NCBI RefSeq assembly: GCF_041449215.1
Contig: NZ_JBGNFV010000001.1
Span: 1,525,001-1,589,000, forward strand
Length of the DNA: 64,000 bases
Reading direction: 5' to 3'
DNA from: Roseivirga sp. BDSF3-8
GTDB lineage: Bacteria > Bacteroidota > Bacteroidia > Cytophagales > Cyclobacteriaceae
Shown here piece after piece: positions 1 to 9,088 of this stretch. The stretch's first letter is position 1. Every line of letters begins with the position of its first letter. Under the pieces are notes generated by a model. The model worked only from the letters and a program-made list of their open reading frames with translations, made no database searches and was not told the DNA's origin. Both the position numbers and the translations under genes were made by a program.

Positions 1-1
1 G

Positions 2-124
2 TCGCTGGTTACCGGAGAGGCTTTTGGCGCACCTGACTGCCTGAGGATAAGCTATGCGGCCTCTGTGGAAGAGCTCAAAGAGGCTTTCCGCCGAATAGCT
101 GAGGCGCTTGGAAAACTGAATTAA
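2..124 (+). CDS. C-terminal end of a class I PLP aminotransferase (aspartate aminotransferase type), partial
   Basis: Only the last 40 codons are in the window, read in frame 2 to a TAA at 122-124. The peptide contains [17 protein letters not shown] followed by an amphipathic helix. That is the usual C-terminal signature of fold-type I aspartate/aromatic aminotransferases, in which the Arg of the LRISYA segment binds the substrate alpha-carboxylate. The PLP lysine region lies outside the window. The stop overlaps the next start (TAATG), so the gene is probably co-transcribed with the sugar kinase that follows. The family call is good; the exact substrate cannot be told. Confidence 0.75.
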   Translation, partial: SLVTGEAFGAPDCLRISYAASVEELKEAFRRIAEALGKLN

Positions 125-1131
125 TGGATAGAGTTTCATCACTGGAAGAGTTATTTGAAAGGCTAAACGGACTGCGTGCCCTCATAATAGGGGACGTAAT
201 GATCGACTCTTACATTTGGGGTAAAGTTGAGCGCATATCGCCGGAAGCACCGGTGCCGGTAGTAACGGTTACACGCCGTGAAAAGCGACTGGGTGGGGCA
301 GCAAATGTGGCTCTTAACGTACAGGCACTGGGGGCCACCCCAGTGCTGTGTGCGCTGGTAGGGGATGACACGGAAGGACAGGAATTCAGGGGGTTACTGG
401 CGGATAATGGGCTGACTGACGAAGGCATTATTACCAGTCAGGCACGCCCTACCACGATGAAAGAGCGGGTGTTATCAGGCTCTCAGCAAATGCTCCGTGT
501 GGATAATGAGTCTGATAAAAACCTGGACGGTACGGAACAGGCAGCCCTTCTTCACAGGATACAGAAATTACTGGGTGATTGTGACGTGGTGATATTTGAA
601 GACTATGATAAGGGGTGTCTGAATGCAACGGTCATAGAGGAAACTGTAAAACTGGCTGGAGAGAAGGGCATACCTACTGTGGTGGATCCGAAGAAGAGGA
701 ATTTCATGGCTTACCGCGGGGTCTCACTCTTTAAGCCTAATTTGAAAGAATTGAAAGAAGGGCTTAAAATAGAGTTTGACCACGGAGACCGTACCCGACT
801 TGGAGAGGCTATAAAAACGCTGGCTGACAAGATCCAGGCACAACACACTCTGGTCACACTATCTGAGAAAGGGGTGGCTATAAACCACCGTGAAGAGGGA
901 TTGCATTTTTTACCTGCCCATGTGCGCGATATCAGCGATGTGAGTGGTGCGGGGGACACAGTGGTAAGTATAGCCTCACTGGCTCTGGCTTTGAACCTGC
1001 CGGTACGAATGATAGCGGCCTTGAGTAACCTGGGGGGCGGGCTGGTGTGCGAGCATCTGGGTGTAGTACCTATTAATAAAAGTCGACTCTTTGATGAAGC
1101 CCGGCGGTGTAAGCTGCATGAAGAACTATGA
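124..1131 (+). CDS. PfkB-family sugar kinase, RfaE1/HldE kinase-domain type (heptose-7-phosphate kinase)
   Basis: The 335-residue protein has the full ribokinase fold. An N-terminal GDVMIDSYIWGKVERISPEA segment is typical of the RfaE kinase domain, GGAANVALNVQALGA forms the sugar-binding part, and DVSGAGDTV near residue 275 carries the anion hole and catalytic Asp. RfaE1 enzymes phosphorylate D-glycero-beta-D-manno-heptose 7-phosphate at C1 for ADP-heptose and LPS core synthesis. The nucleotidyltransferase half of bifunctional HldE is absent, so the partner must be encoded elsewhere. The gene overlaps the aminotransferase stop by one base and the TrkH start by four. The substrate is inferred from family resemblance only. 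Confidence 0.75.
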   Translation: MDRVSSLEELFERLNGLRALIIGDVMIDSYIWGKVERISPEAPVPVVTVTRREKRLGGAANVALNVQALGATPVLCALVGDDTEGQEFRGLLADNGLTDEGIITSQARPTTMKERVLSGSQQMLRVDNESDKNLDGTEQAALLHRIQKLLGDCDVVIFEDYDKGCLNATVIEETVKLAGEKGIPTVVDPKKRNFMAYRGVSLFKPNLKELKEGLKIEFDHGDRTRLGEAIKTLADKIQAQHTLVTLSEKGVAINHREEGLHFLPAHVRDISDVSGAGDTVVSIASLALALNLPVRMIAALSNLGGGLVCEHLGVVPINKSRLFDEARRCKLHEEL

Positions 1132-2951
1132 AGCTTAAACGCCTCAAAAATCAATTCTCGGAAAGCCTGAATAACTTCCTGTACGGAAGCCGGCAAACAG
1201 CCTATGCCCTTACGAGGGCTATCACACTTCTGGCCTCCATCGCTGCGCTGGGTCTGCTCATTTATGTGTATGGGTTTGAACCGCGCGAAAGAGAGGTAAC
1301 GCGGATATTCAACTGGCTGGACTTCATCTTTGTGATCTTTGTAATCTCATTTGGGGTACGCATAATATACGCATTCAGGCGGCGGGAATTCCTGAAAGAT
1401 AACCTGTTTGAGTCGCTGCTTGTCTCGTTTATCATTCTTAACGGGGTGAGTAACTACTTGCTTGGAAACCTGCTGCTGGAGGGGGTGTTTTCTGCCTTGG
1501 GATTCAACAATTATGAGTCGTTCTATCAGGTATTTATTACCATTTTCATGTTTTTGCTCCTTGGTTTTGAGGTAACCAAGGCGAGCCTGAACCTGGCGAA
1601 GGTGACGCTTAAGCCAGCAACGACATTTATTCTTTCCTTTCTTTTGCTGATTGCGGTAGGTACGGGCCTGCTGATGCTACCGGCTATGACGGTACGGGAA
1701 GGCAGTATGCCCTTTCTGGAGGCGTTATTTACTTCCGTCAGCGCCAGTTGTGTTACGGGGCTCATTGTAGTGGACACAGCTACGTATTTTACCTTCAAGG
1801 GGCAGCTGATCATCATGATCCTAATACAGCTTGGCGGGCTGGGTATTGTATCATTCGCCACGTTCTTTGCTACCTTTCTGAGACAGGGGGTAGGTATAAA
1901 ACAGCAACTTCTTATCCAGGACTTCCTTAGCAGTGAAAGCCTCTTTTCTGCCCGTGGCCTGCTAAAGCAGATTATTTTAATCACGCTGGTGATAGAGGCG
2001 GGGACTTTCTTCTTCATATATCATACGTGGAATGCGGATGGGTATTTTGACTCTACCTCTGACAAGCTGTTCTTCAGCCTGTTTCATGCTATAAGTGCCT
2101 TCTGTAATGCCGGATTCAGCACCTTTACTAACAATCTGTATGAGCCGGTGATCCGCACCAGCTATATACTGCATATGGTGGTGGTAACTTCTGTAATCCT
2201 GGGCGGCCTGGGCTTTTCCTCGCTGGAGGATCTTTTCAGCATTCAGCGTCTCAGGGACCGCTTTAAAAACCCGTGGAAGGACTGGCGACTGGCGACCAAA
2301 GTAGCGGTATTTACCTCGCTTGGACTATTAGTTTTCGGTACGATTGTAATTTTTGTACTGGAGTATGACAATACACTGAAAGGCATGAATTTTACGGAAA
2401 AGGCTATCACCAGCTTTTTCCAGTCAGGGGTGGCACGGACCGCAGGCTTCAATACGGTATATATAGGCGAAATGCGTCAGCCTACACTCCTGGTTATGAT
2501 CTTCCTGATGTTTATAGGTGCCAGCAGTGGCTCGGTAGGGGGTGGTATTAAGACGTCTACCTTCTATCTCATCGTGGTCTCAGTAGCCTCTACCCTACGG
2601 GGCCGGGAAAAGATCGAGATCGGGCGTCGCTACATTCCTAATGAAATGCTTTTCAAGGCACTTTCTATCTTCTTTTTTGCGGCCTCAATTAACCTGATCG
2701 GCATATTTGTTCTCACACTTACAGAGCCGGGGCTTGACCTTTTGGATCTTGCCTTTGAACATGTTTCTGCCTTTGGGACTGTAGGCCTGAGTACAGGGAT
2801 TACGGCTGACTTGTCTGCGGGGGGACGTATCATGATAATCATCAGCATGTTCCTGGGCAGGGTGGGTACATTAACTTTTGCTTTGGCACTCAGTACAAGA
2901 GCGAGCAGTAAGAACTATAAATACCCGAGGGCTCACTTTATGGTGGGTTGA
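1128..2951 (+). CDS. TrkH/KtrB-family potassium uptake channel subunit
   Basis: This is a 607-residue inner-membrane protein with about a dozen hydrophobic segments. It shows the four pore-loop motifs of the Trk/Ktr superfamily in order: SASCVTGL, SAFCNAGFSTF, SGVARTAGFNT and SAFGTVGLSTG, each centred on a filter glycine. TrkH moves K+ inward, gated by a cytoplasmic TrkA/KtrA RCK protein that is not encoded nearby. The N-terminal 150 residues hold extra membrane segments before the first pore loop, as in many Bacteroidota TrkH proteins. The start overlaps the kinase stop (ATGA), which indicates translational coupling although the two functions look unrelated. Confidence 0.9.
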   Translation: MKLKRLKNQFSESLNNFLYGSRQTAYALTRAITLLASIAALGLLIYVYGFEPREREVTRIFNWLDFIFVIFVISFGVRIIYAFRRREFLKDNLFESLLVSFIILNGVSNYLLGNLLLEGVFSALGFNNYESFYQVFITIFMFLLLGFEVTKASLNLAKVTLKPATTFILSFLLLIAVGTGLLMLPAMTVREGSMPFLEALFTSVSASCVTGLIVVDTATYFTFKGQLIIMILIQLGGLGIVSFATFFATFLRQGVGIKQQLLIQDFLSSESLFSARGLLKQIILITLVIEAGTFFFIYHTWNADGYFDSTSDKLFFSLFHAISAFCNAGFSTFTNNLYEPVIRTSYILHMVVVTSVILGGLGFSSLEDLFSIQRLRDRFKNPWKDWRLATKVAVFTSLGLLVFGTIVIFVLEYDNTLKGMNFTEKAITSFFQSGVARTAGFNTVYIGEMRQPTLLVMIFLMFIGASSGSVGGGIKTSTFYLIVVSVASTLRGREKIEIGRRYIPNEMLFKALSIFFFAASINLIGIFVLTLTEPGLDLLDLAFEHVSAFGTVGLSTGITADLSAGGRIMIIISMFLGRVGTLTFALALSTRASSKNYKYPRAHFMVG

Positions 2952-3093
2952 TACCACGGGGACTTTACCGCTTGTCAGACTGGGACTCCCATTCTTAAAA
3001 AAAATTTAGATAAATCAATGACAGGGTTTTATTTTAAGTGCATCTTATCCACCGGGTTAAGCGCCCGGTAGGGATCACTTAAATAATAAGAAC

Positions 3094-3996
3094 TTGAATA
3101 TCCTGGATGTAAAACACCTGACTAAACGGTATGCGGAACATACGGCGCTGTCAGATGTAAGCCTTTCGGTGCCTAAAAACAGCATTTTCGGACTGCTGGG
3201 CCCCAATGGTGCAGGCAAAACCACCCTTATCCGAATCATAACGCAGATCATAGCGCCGGATAATGGTGAGGTATATATCAGTGGTAAGCCATTGGAACCA
3301 GCACATATCAGGACGATAGGATACCTCCCGGAAGAAAGGGGCCTGTATAAGAAGATGAAGGTGGGTGACCAGCTCCTGTATCTTGCCCGGCTGAAAGGAC
3401 TCGAAAAAAAGGACGCTGTTACACGTATAAAACACTGGCTGGACAAGCTGGACATGAGGGCCTGGGCTAACAAGAACATCGAGGACCTGAGCAAGGGTAT
3501 GCAGCAAAAGATCCAGTTTATAGCTACAGTAGTGCATGAACCTAAGCTGATTATTCTGGATGAGCCATTCAGTGGCTTTGACCCTGTAAATGCGAGCCTT
3601 ATCCGTGACGAAATACTGGAACTGAGGGAAAAGGGAGCAAGTATCATATTCAGTACGCACAGGATGGAATCGGTAGAGGAACTGTGCGACCACATTGCCC
3701 TCATCAATAAGTCTAAGAAGATACTGGATGGCCCTAAGCGAACTATTAAAGAAAACCACCGCACGAATACCTATATCGTGGATCACAGAGGTGAGTTTAC
3801 CCTGGATGCTGATGGTTTTGAAGTAGTGGCTAAGGGAGAGACGGAGCAGGGCTACCAGGAGACTACCGTAAGAATCCTTAACGGGTCGGGGCCTAATGAA
3901 CTTCTGAACCGGCTTATCAGCCAGACGGAGATAAACGGCTTCAGGGAAAAGATCCCTAGCATTAATGAAATTTTTATCCAGGAAGTAAGCGCCTGA
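3094..3996 (+). CDS. ABC transporter ATP-binding protein (NatA/ABC-2 type)
   Basis: The 300-residue nucleotide-binding protein shows a Walker A GPNGAGKTT (about residues 35-43), the signature LSKGMQQKIQF, the Walker B LIILDEPFSGFDP and an H-loop STHRM. A C-terminal extension of about 90 residues is common in NatA-like exporter ATPases. The start appears to be TTG; no ATG lies upstream in frame before stop codons, and the sequence begins NILDVKHLTKRY exactly where such proteins normally begin. It sits two bases upstream of a matching ABC-2 permease, so the pair forms one exporter. The substrate is unknown; NatAB homologues are linked to Na+ or drug efflux. Confidence 0.88.
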   Translation: MNILDVKHLTKRYAEHTALSDVSLSVPKNSIFGLLGPNGAGKTTLIRIITQIIAPDNGEVYISGKPLEPAHIRTIGYLPEERGLYKKMKVGDQLLYLARLKGLEKKDAVTRIKHWLDKLDMRAWANKNIEDLSKGMQQKIQFIATVVHEPKLIILDEPFSGFDPVNASLIRDEILELREKGASIIFSTHRMESVEELCDHIALINKSKKILDGPKRTIKENHRTNTYIVDHRGEFTLDADGFEVVAKGETEQGYQETTVRILNGSGPNELLNRLISQTEINGFREKIPSINEIFIQEVSA

Positions 3997-3998
3997 TC

Positions 3999-5303
3999 AT
4001 GAATAAAATACTATTAGTCACCGCCAGAGAGTACCTGACCCGGGTCAGGAAGAAGTCTTTTCTGATCATAACCATCGCTACGCCGATCGCCCTGGTATTA
4101 ATATTTGGCCTTTTTGGTTACCTGGCAGTAAACTCTGCCGATACAAAGGTGATACAGGTTATTGATGAAAGTGGCCGGTTTACCAAAACGTTTAAGGAGT
4201 CTGACCGGGTGCATTATTTATATATCAGCAACACGCTTGATGATGCTAAAAAGAACCTGGAGGAGTCGGACGCTGATGGAATCCTGTATATCCCTGCCAT
4301 TGATATAGACAAACCGGAGGGAATAAAATACTATACTTCTGGTAGCCCGAGTATGAGTACTATCCGGTCGATAGAAAGAAATATTGAGCAGGTTATAGAG
4401 GATGTGAAGTTGCAGCAATCGGGCCTGGATGCTGAACTGATCCGGGACCTAAAGCCGAATGTAAGCCTGGAAACTTTCCCTCTGGATGAGGAAAAGGAAA
4501 GTAATGCAGCTGCGGCTTTTGGCACTGGCTATGCTCTCTCGCTCTTTACTTATTTCTTTATATTCCTGTATGGTGCACAGATCATGCGCGGGGTAATGGA
4601 GGAAAAGACGAACCGGATCGTGGAGGTCATTATTTCTTCTGTAAAACCTCTCCAGTTATTATATGGCAAAATACTGGGTGTGGCGGCAGTAGGCCTTACT
4701 CAGTTTATTATCTGGATAGTACTTATAGTAGGCCTTTCGTCAGCCGGAGCCGCTTTACTGGGTGGCCAGGTTTCAGATGAGCAAAAACAGCAGTTTGAGG
4801 AGGTACAGGCAGCCAGGCCAGGTGGGGCCAGTGGCAGCGCGGAAAGCCTGGTAGAATTACAGTCAGCCATAGACAGCATTGATTTCACCAGCCTGGTGGG
4901 GGTCTTCCTGTTTTACTTTCTTGGCGGCTACCTGCTTTACGGGGCTTTGTTTGCCGCTGTAGGTTCAGCGGTAGATTCCGACACGGACTCGCAGCAGTTT
5001 ATGCTGCCTATTACCATCCCGCTCATACTATCGGTATTTGCCCTGGCTTTTGTACTGGATGACCCTGATGGCACACTGGCCTTCTGGCTGTCAGTCTTTC
5101 CCTTTACCAGTCCGGTAATTATGATGGCCCGTCAGCCTTTTGGCGTACCGCCGTGGGAGATGGTCCTAAGTATGGTTATGCTGATCGGGGGCTTTGTATT
5201 TACGACCTGGGTGGCCAGCCGCATTTACCGGGTGGGCATTCTGATGCATGGCACTAAGGTAAATTACAAGGTGCTGGCTAAGTGGTTTATGCAGAAGCAA
5301 TAA
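3999..5303 (+). CDS. ABC-2 family permease (NatB-like) partner of the preceding ATPase
   Basis: The 434-residue membrane protein opens with a cytoplasmic arginine-rich stretch (REYLTRVRKKSF) and a first membrane helix at about residues 22-45. A large extracytoplasmic domain of roughly 140 residues follows, then five or six clustered helices including the GVMEEKTNRIVEVIISSVKP element. That last motif is the hallmark coupling helix of NatB/ABC-2 permeases. The protein pairs with the ATPase two bases upstream to form a probable homodimeric efflux pump. Nothing in the sequence identifies the substrate. Confidence 0.85.
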   Translation: MNKILLVTAREYLTRVRKKSFLIITIATPIALVLIFGLFGYLAVNSADTKVIQVIDESGRFTKTFKESDRVHYLYISNTLDDAKKNLEESDADGILYIPAIDIDKPEGIKYYTSGSPSMSTIRSIERNIEQVIEDVKLQQSGLDAELIRDLKPNVSLETFPLDEEKESNAAAAFGTGYALSLFTYFFIFLYGAQIMRGVMEEKTNRIVEVIISSVKPLQLLYGKILGVAAVGLTQFIIWIVLIVGLSSAGAALLGGQVSDEQKQQFEEVQAARPGGASGSAESLVELQSAIDSIDFTSLVGVFLFYFLGGYLLYGALFAAVGSAVDSDTDSQQFMLPITIPLILSVFALAFVLDDPDGTLAFWLSVFPFTSPVIMMARQPFGVPPWEMVLSMVMLIGGFVFTTWVASRIYRVGILMHGTKVNYKVLAKWFMQKQ

Positions 5304-5312
5304 AAAAACAGC

Positions 5313-5509
5313 AAAGAGGCTGTCTTAAAAGTAGCGGGACATCTTTTTCTACGAAACAATATTTTGAAAATCACCTCAACCACTCTGCATAGCGAAGTCG
5401 GACGCGACCCGGTCGAACGCGACCGGGTACAACCTCTCGGTAGTTACGAGGAATGCAAAATTATATTTTGAACAAAAAGAAAGAGGTTGCCTTTTGAGAC
5501 AGCCTCTTT
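5313..5509. repeat. MITE-like palindromic element with 19-bp terminal inverted repeats
   Basis: AAAGAGGCTGTCTTAAAAG at 5313-5331 is matched by its inverted copy at 5491-5509 with one mismatch, bracketing 197 bp without a gene. Inside is a perfect 9-bp stem (5407-5415 with 5420-5428, loop AACG) plus shorter foldbacks. No transposase and no obvious target duplication are visible. The termini look like insertion-sequence ends, so a non-autonomous element or internally deleted IS is the first reading. The alternative is a paired terminator, since the right end folds with 5480-5489 and is followed by a T-rich tract. Confidence 0.55.
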
Positions 5510-5516
5510 TATTTTT
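5480..5516 (+). terminator. Possible rho-independent terminator at the right end of the palindromic element
   Basis: AAAGAGGTTG (5480-5489) pairs with CAGCCTCTTT (5500-5509) with one G-U, and a run of T-rich bases follows. It would stop transcription of the ABC exporter genes. It overlaps the inverted repeat of the palindromic element, so the two roles may be combined. Confidence 0.45.
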
Positions 5517-5533
5517 AATGCCCGCCAAGCCGC

Positions 5534-7879
5534 TTATTGCGCAGGACTGTACTGCACCTCAAAAGGCTGCGAATAATAGACAGGCTGCCCGTCTTTTGTA
5601 AACCCGGATATGGTAAGGTAATAAGTGCCTGTAGCATCTGATGTTTCGAATTCTATTGTAGCCGAGCCAGATGCATCAGTACTAATATATGGCTCCCAGA
5701 GTAATTGAGACCGAAAATAGGGCTTAGGGGACGACTTCTCTATTTCAGGAATATTAACCTCCTGCACCTCGCTAAGTCCGGAAAATTTGGCCACATACTG
5801 GTCCCTGTTTTTATCGGGTTTGTAGTCTCCTCCTTTTGTGTAAATAAATACTACTCCTCTTTCCGGTCCTTCTGCGTATTTGATAAGTTTTGCAGAGTTC
5901 TGTACGATATCAACTCTTTCCAGATCTCGCATTTCCAGATTGAGCACCCTGTCCATATCATAAATAGGATGACCATCTATGAATACTAGGGCTTCTTTAG
6001 GGTAAAATGCCTTTGTCTCTCTATTAAATATCCTGATATATTCCTTTCCGTTGCGGCGTCTCACAGCGGCTGGATTAACATATTCACGAATAACTTCTTT
6101 GAAATTGGGTACCCGCATATACTTATCAAGGCTGACAGAAAAATCAGGTACGTAAAAGATTTCTGACTGTTTTTCAGTGGTATCTACATCAGCAGGTGAT
6201 GAATCAAAAAAGGAGTAAATCTCTTCGATTTCTTTTCTTTTGAGCATGGTCTCTATCACCTCCCTGGCAGGGATGGGTACTGCCGGAGCTGATATTTCAA
6301 ACTGGGGGAGGGTGTCAAAAAACCGTAACATAAGGTCTTTACGATCACTTTCTATCTGATAGCTAAACTCTTCTATGCCGGTGTGACGAAATAATACGGG
6401 GATGGAAAATGAGCCGTTCTCATCCGTGTCAAAAGCATAGAGCTGATCCTGTCTGGTAGAATAGGCCATTATTCGGAGAGATTCATTCACCTTGTTTCCC
6501 AATGTATCCGTTATCTGGCCATTAAGTTTGATATAGCTTTCCAGGGCATCTGCATTTTCTTCGTTTGGTACTACTTTTACTTCCTGTGCAGGAGGTAAGG
6601 CCAAAAGCCAGGTAGCTGTATCGAATTCTTTCAACATAGCAGTTTCACTATTGCCGGAGACCCGACCGGGAGTTGCCATACTAAATTCAAGGTTGGGGCT
6701 ATATGTCATAGGCCGATCAGTAATAGCAGCTGTCAATGTGCCCTGCTGCCCACCTGTTCCACTAATCCTGATATCCAGCCTTATGCCTTCTCTGGTTTGA
6801 TGAACTTTTTGAAGCCCGGTTACCTGCAGGTTGGCCGTAGTCATGCTATTCAGAAACCAACGAGTGCTCAGGCGATTTCCGGCATCGTCTGTCAGAATGG
6901 CTTCAAGTAGCCCCCGGGGCATGTCTGTCACAGGAATTTCCGCTAAAGAGCCATTTCTCTTTATATTACCTAAGCTTGCATAGGACACTAATACCCCTCC
7001 TTTTCTGACTAAAAGATGATAATCGTTGTCTTTATTCTTAAGGAGTTTGGGTGAGGCCTGTACGGCAAACCTGAACCTGTCACCTGCCTGCCCTCTATAG
7101 GTAAGCAGGGCGCCTTCTTCCTGTACATTTGGTAAACGAACGGTTTTTCCCTCCGCAGAGTCCTTCCTGTACCTGAGTTTATATTGCTTCTCAGCCCTGG
7201 GCTGTAACATAAACTCGCCTGTAAAGGCACCTTCCTTTAGCTTATTGAATTTTACTGAAGCAATCTGCTCGCCCCGGTCATCTACGACCTCACCAGTATA
7301 ACTTTCTGCATCGCCATTAAGCAAGAAAGCCACTTTGGCAGTAAGACCCTCTACGAGTGCGCCTCCTTCGGGATAAAATGTAACTGTGGAACCTTTCTTG
7401 ACTGAAGCAATGGGCTCTGTGTCCTCATCTACTATGCGAATAGAAGTTTGGTAATAGGGTACAGGGTCGAAGCCCTCGATCCATCGGGTAAAGGCTGTCA
7501 ATGTATAATTACCGGGAGGAAGGTTTTGGGGAAAAGTGTAGCTACCGGCTACCACACCACTGTCGCCCATGACTTTTATATGCTCTCTGAGTGATCCGGT
7601 AGCATCATGTACCATTAAGTGAACTAAACGGCTCAAGCCACTAGGCTGCCCGGTGACTCCGTTTATAAGATAGGCAGTGAAAAACATGGTTTCTCCCGGC
7701 AAAAATAAATCCTGATTAAGTTGGAGAAATACCTTTTCACTCACATCGGGGTATCCTTCCGGGTTATATTTTTGCATAATTAAAGATGGCACCTGGGCCA
7801 CTCCTATTGCAGGAATCATGGAAAGTACCAGCAGCACGCCTGCCACGGTCATGTGAGTAATATTTTTCACTAGTCCCAT
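5534..7879 (-). CDS. MG2/alpha-2-macroglobulin-type envelope protein of a TonB receptor operon
   Basis: The 781-residue protein has a signal peptide (hydrophobic stretch ending AIGVAQ near residue 29). Its N-terminal half resembles the macroglobulin MG2 fold: it contains EKVFLQLNQDLFLPGETMFF and then GVVAGSYTFPQNLPPGNYTL, both typical of large Bacteroidota MG2 proteins. Around residues 625-665 is FIDGHPIYDMDRVL followed by MRDLERVDIVQN, which resembles the plug region of TonB-dependent receptors although no barrel follows. The C-terminus ends in a beta-rich domain. It lies last in a minus-strand operon after a receptor and two DUF4249 lipoproteins. It may bind or process whatever that receptor handles; the function is not known. 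Confidence 0.7.
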   Translation of the reverse strand: MGLVKNITHMTVAGVLLVLSMIPAIGVAQVPSLIMQKYNPEGYPDVSEKVFLQLNQDLFLPGETMFFTAYLINGVTGQPSGLSRLVHLMVHDATGSLREHIKVMGDSGVVAGSYTFPQNLPPGNYTLTAFTRWIEGFDPVPYYQTSIRIVDEDTEPIASVKKGSTVTFYPEGGALVEGLTAKVAFLLNGDAESYTGEVVDDRGEQIASVKFNKLKEGAFTGEFMLQPRAEKQYKLRYRKDSAEGKTVRLPNVQEEGALLTYRGQAGDRFRFAVQASPKLLKNKDNDYHLLVRKGGVLVSYASLGNIKRNGSLAEIPVTDMPRGLLEAILTDDAGNRLSTRWFLNSMTTANLQVTGLQKVHQTREGIRLDIRISGTGGQQGTLTAAITDRPMTYSPNLEFSMATPGRVSGNSETAMLKEFDTATWLLALPPAQEVKVVPNEENADALESYIKLNGQITDTLGNKVNESLRIMAYSTRQDQLYAFDTDENGSFSIPVLFRHTGIEEFSYQIESDRKDLMLRFFDTLPQFEISAPAVPIPAREVIETMLKRKEIEEIYSFFDSSPADVDTTEKQSEIFYVPDFSVSLDKYMRVPNFKEVIREYVNPAAVRRRNGKEYIRIFNRETKAFYPKEALVFIDGHPIYDMDRVLNLEMRDLERVDIVQNSAKLIKYAEGPERGVVFIYTKGGDYKPDKNRDQYVAKFSGLSEVQEVNIPEIEKSSPKPYFRSQLLWEPYISTDASGSATIEFETSDATGTYYLTISGFTKDGQPVYYSQPFEVQYSPAQ

Positions 7880-7930
7880 ATCTCAGGTTTTAATAAGCTT
7901 AACATGCAGAGAAGTATATTTCTCGACTTA

Positions 7931-9055
7931 TCAGTAGGGGTAATAATCAGGTTTTACATTGACACTATTATCGTACCGCAAGCAACTGAAGTCCTGTTCA
8001 TTTTCAGAGGGCCCCATAGGAATTAACTGTTCTCCAGAAATCCCATAGATATCCCTGGAAGCAGCATAAAAATACCCCAAAGCCTGAGGGGCCTCTCCTT
8101 CTGCTATAATATTACCGGGTAGTGGTGATGGCGGAGGCTGAAAAATGGTTCCATCTCCGTTCTTTTGCTTTAGTAAGACATCCCAATAGTCCCAGGCGCC
8201 GGCCGTCATGTTTCTGAGCTCGGCGCCTATCCAGTAATCATTCCCCACGCGTTGGCTGCCTGCCCCGTTAGGGACAAATACCACTTCTAATCCCTGAATG
8301 GTGTTCCCTGCAAAACGGTCATCATCTAATAAAATGGGGTCTGCTAAATCTTCTACTATCCAGCAGACACAGCATTTGCATTCTTCCACCTGGATCAGGC
8401 CCTGGTTTTCATTGTAGATGTAGCCACTACAAGGCTCGGGGGCAGGTACAGTGAACTGTCCTCCTGCACCGGCTACCGCATCCTGGGGTCTGGTGGTAAC
8501 GCTATACGTACCCTTATACTTAATAAAGTATTGGTTACTTTGCTCAGGATCGTCATCAAAACTTACTTTTACAATCAGGCCTTCCTGCTCTACCTGGAAG
8601 TCTCCGGGAGAAATGATGTCTCTAACGGCAGGCTCTATCTCTAAGTCATTTATCACTACTGGTTCTGGCATTACTTCCCTGGCAGAAACGTATGAGAAGC
8701 CCCGGGACGGAAGAAAAACAGAGACCCAATAGGCTTTACCGGGTGTCCCCTGAATTTCCTTGGTGCAGGATTGATATTGACCCGGAGCCACTTCCTGTAG
8801 TATTTCCTCAGCACCACCTTCTTCATGCAGGGTAACGATAGCTCCGGAAATAGATATTATCCCATTGAGCCTTCCAGAGTATAACTGACTGCGGTTGATC
8901 TCGACGGTGTAGGGAGGCTCTCCATTGTGGATATACCCATATACCACATACTTTTGCTCACCTGTAGCCACTTCATTATCTAAGGGGGTGGTACAGCCGT
9001 AAATTACGGAAGCTATTACCCCTAAGGTAAATATTCTGATAGTTAGCTCTTTCAC
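7931..9055 (-). CDS. DUF4249 family lipoprotein (second copy)
   Basis: An outer-envelope lipoprotein of about 374 residues. The open frame extends upstream to a TTG directly after the preceding stop. I prefer the GTG at 9055, because it yields a classic lipoprotein signal (KELTIRIFTLGVIASVIYGC, lipobox Cys at 21). The mature N-terminus reads KYVVYGYIHNGEPPYTVEI, then a beta-rich domain, a CKCCVCW cysteine cluster, and a C-terminal SVNVKPDYYPY. It is a paralogue of the next gene upstream: both share VIYGRV/VVYGYI, an S-x-Y-x-x-x-LNGI segment, an E-C-K/T-C-C-x-C cluster and NVKPD at the end. DUF4249 proteins regularly accompany TonB-dependent receptors in Bacteroidota; their molecular role is not established. 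Confidence 0.8.
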   Translation of the reverse strand: MKELTIRIFTLGVIASVIYGCTTPLDNEVATGEQKYVVYGYIHNGEPPYTVEINRSQLYSGRLNGIISISGAIVTLHEEGGAEEILQEVAPGQYQSCTKEIQGTPGKAYWVSVFLPSRGFSYVSAREVMPEPVVINDLEIEPAVRDIISPGDFQVEQEGLIVKVSFDDDPEQSNQYFIKYKGTYSVTTRPQDAVAGAGGQFTVPAPEPCSGYIYNENQGLIQVEECKCCVCWIVEDLADPILLDDDRFAGNTIQGLEVVFVPNGAGSQRVGNDYWIGAELRNMTAGAWDYWDVLLKQKNGDGTIFQPPPSPLPGNIIAEGEAPQALGYFYAASRDIYGISGEQLIPMGPSENEQDFSCLRYDNSVNVKPDYYPY

Positions 9056-9088
9056 TATTTTTATCACTGATATAAATCTCAAAATCAA

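Noticed and set aside
711-1196. 161-codon minus-strand frame opposite the sugar kinase.
   Set aside because: The opposite strand encodes a kinase with complete PfkB motifs; the antisense frame has no family features.
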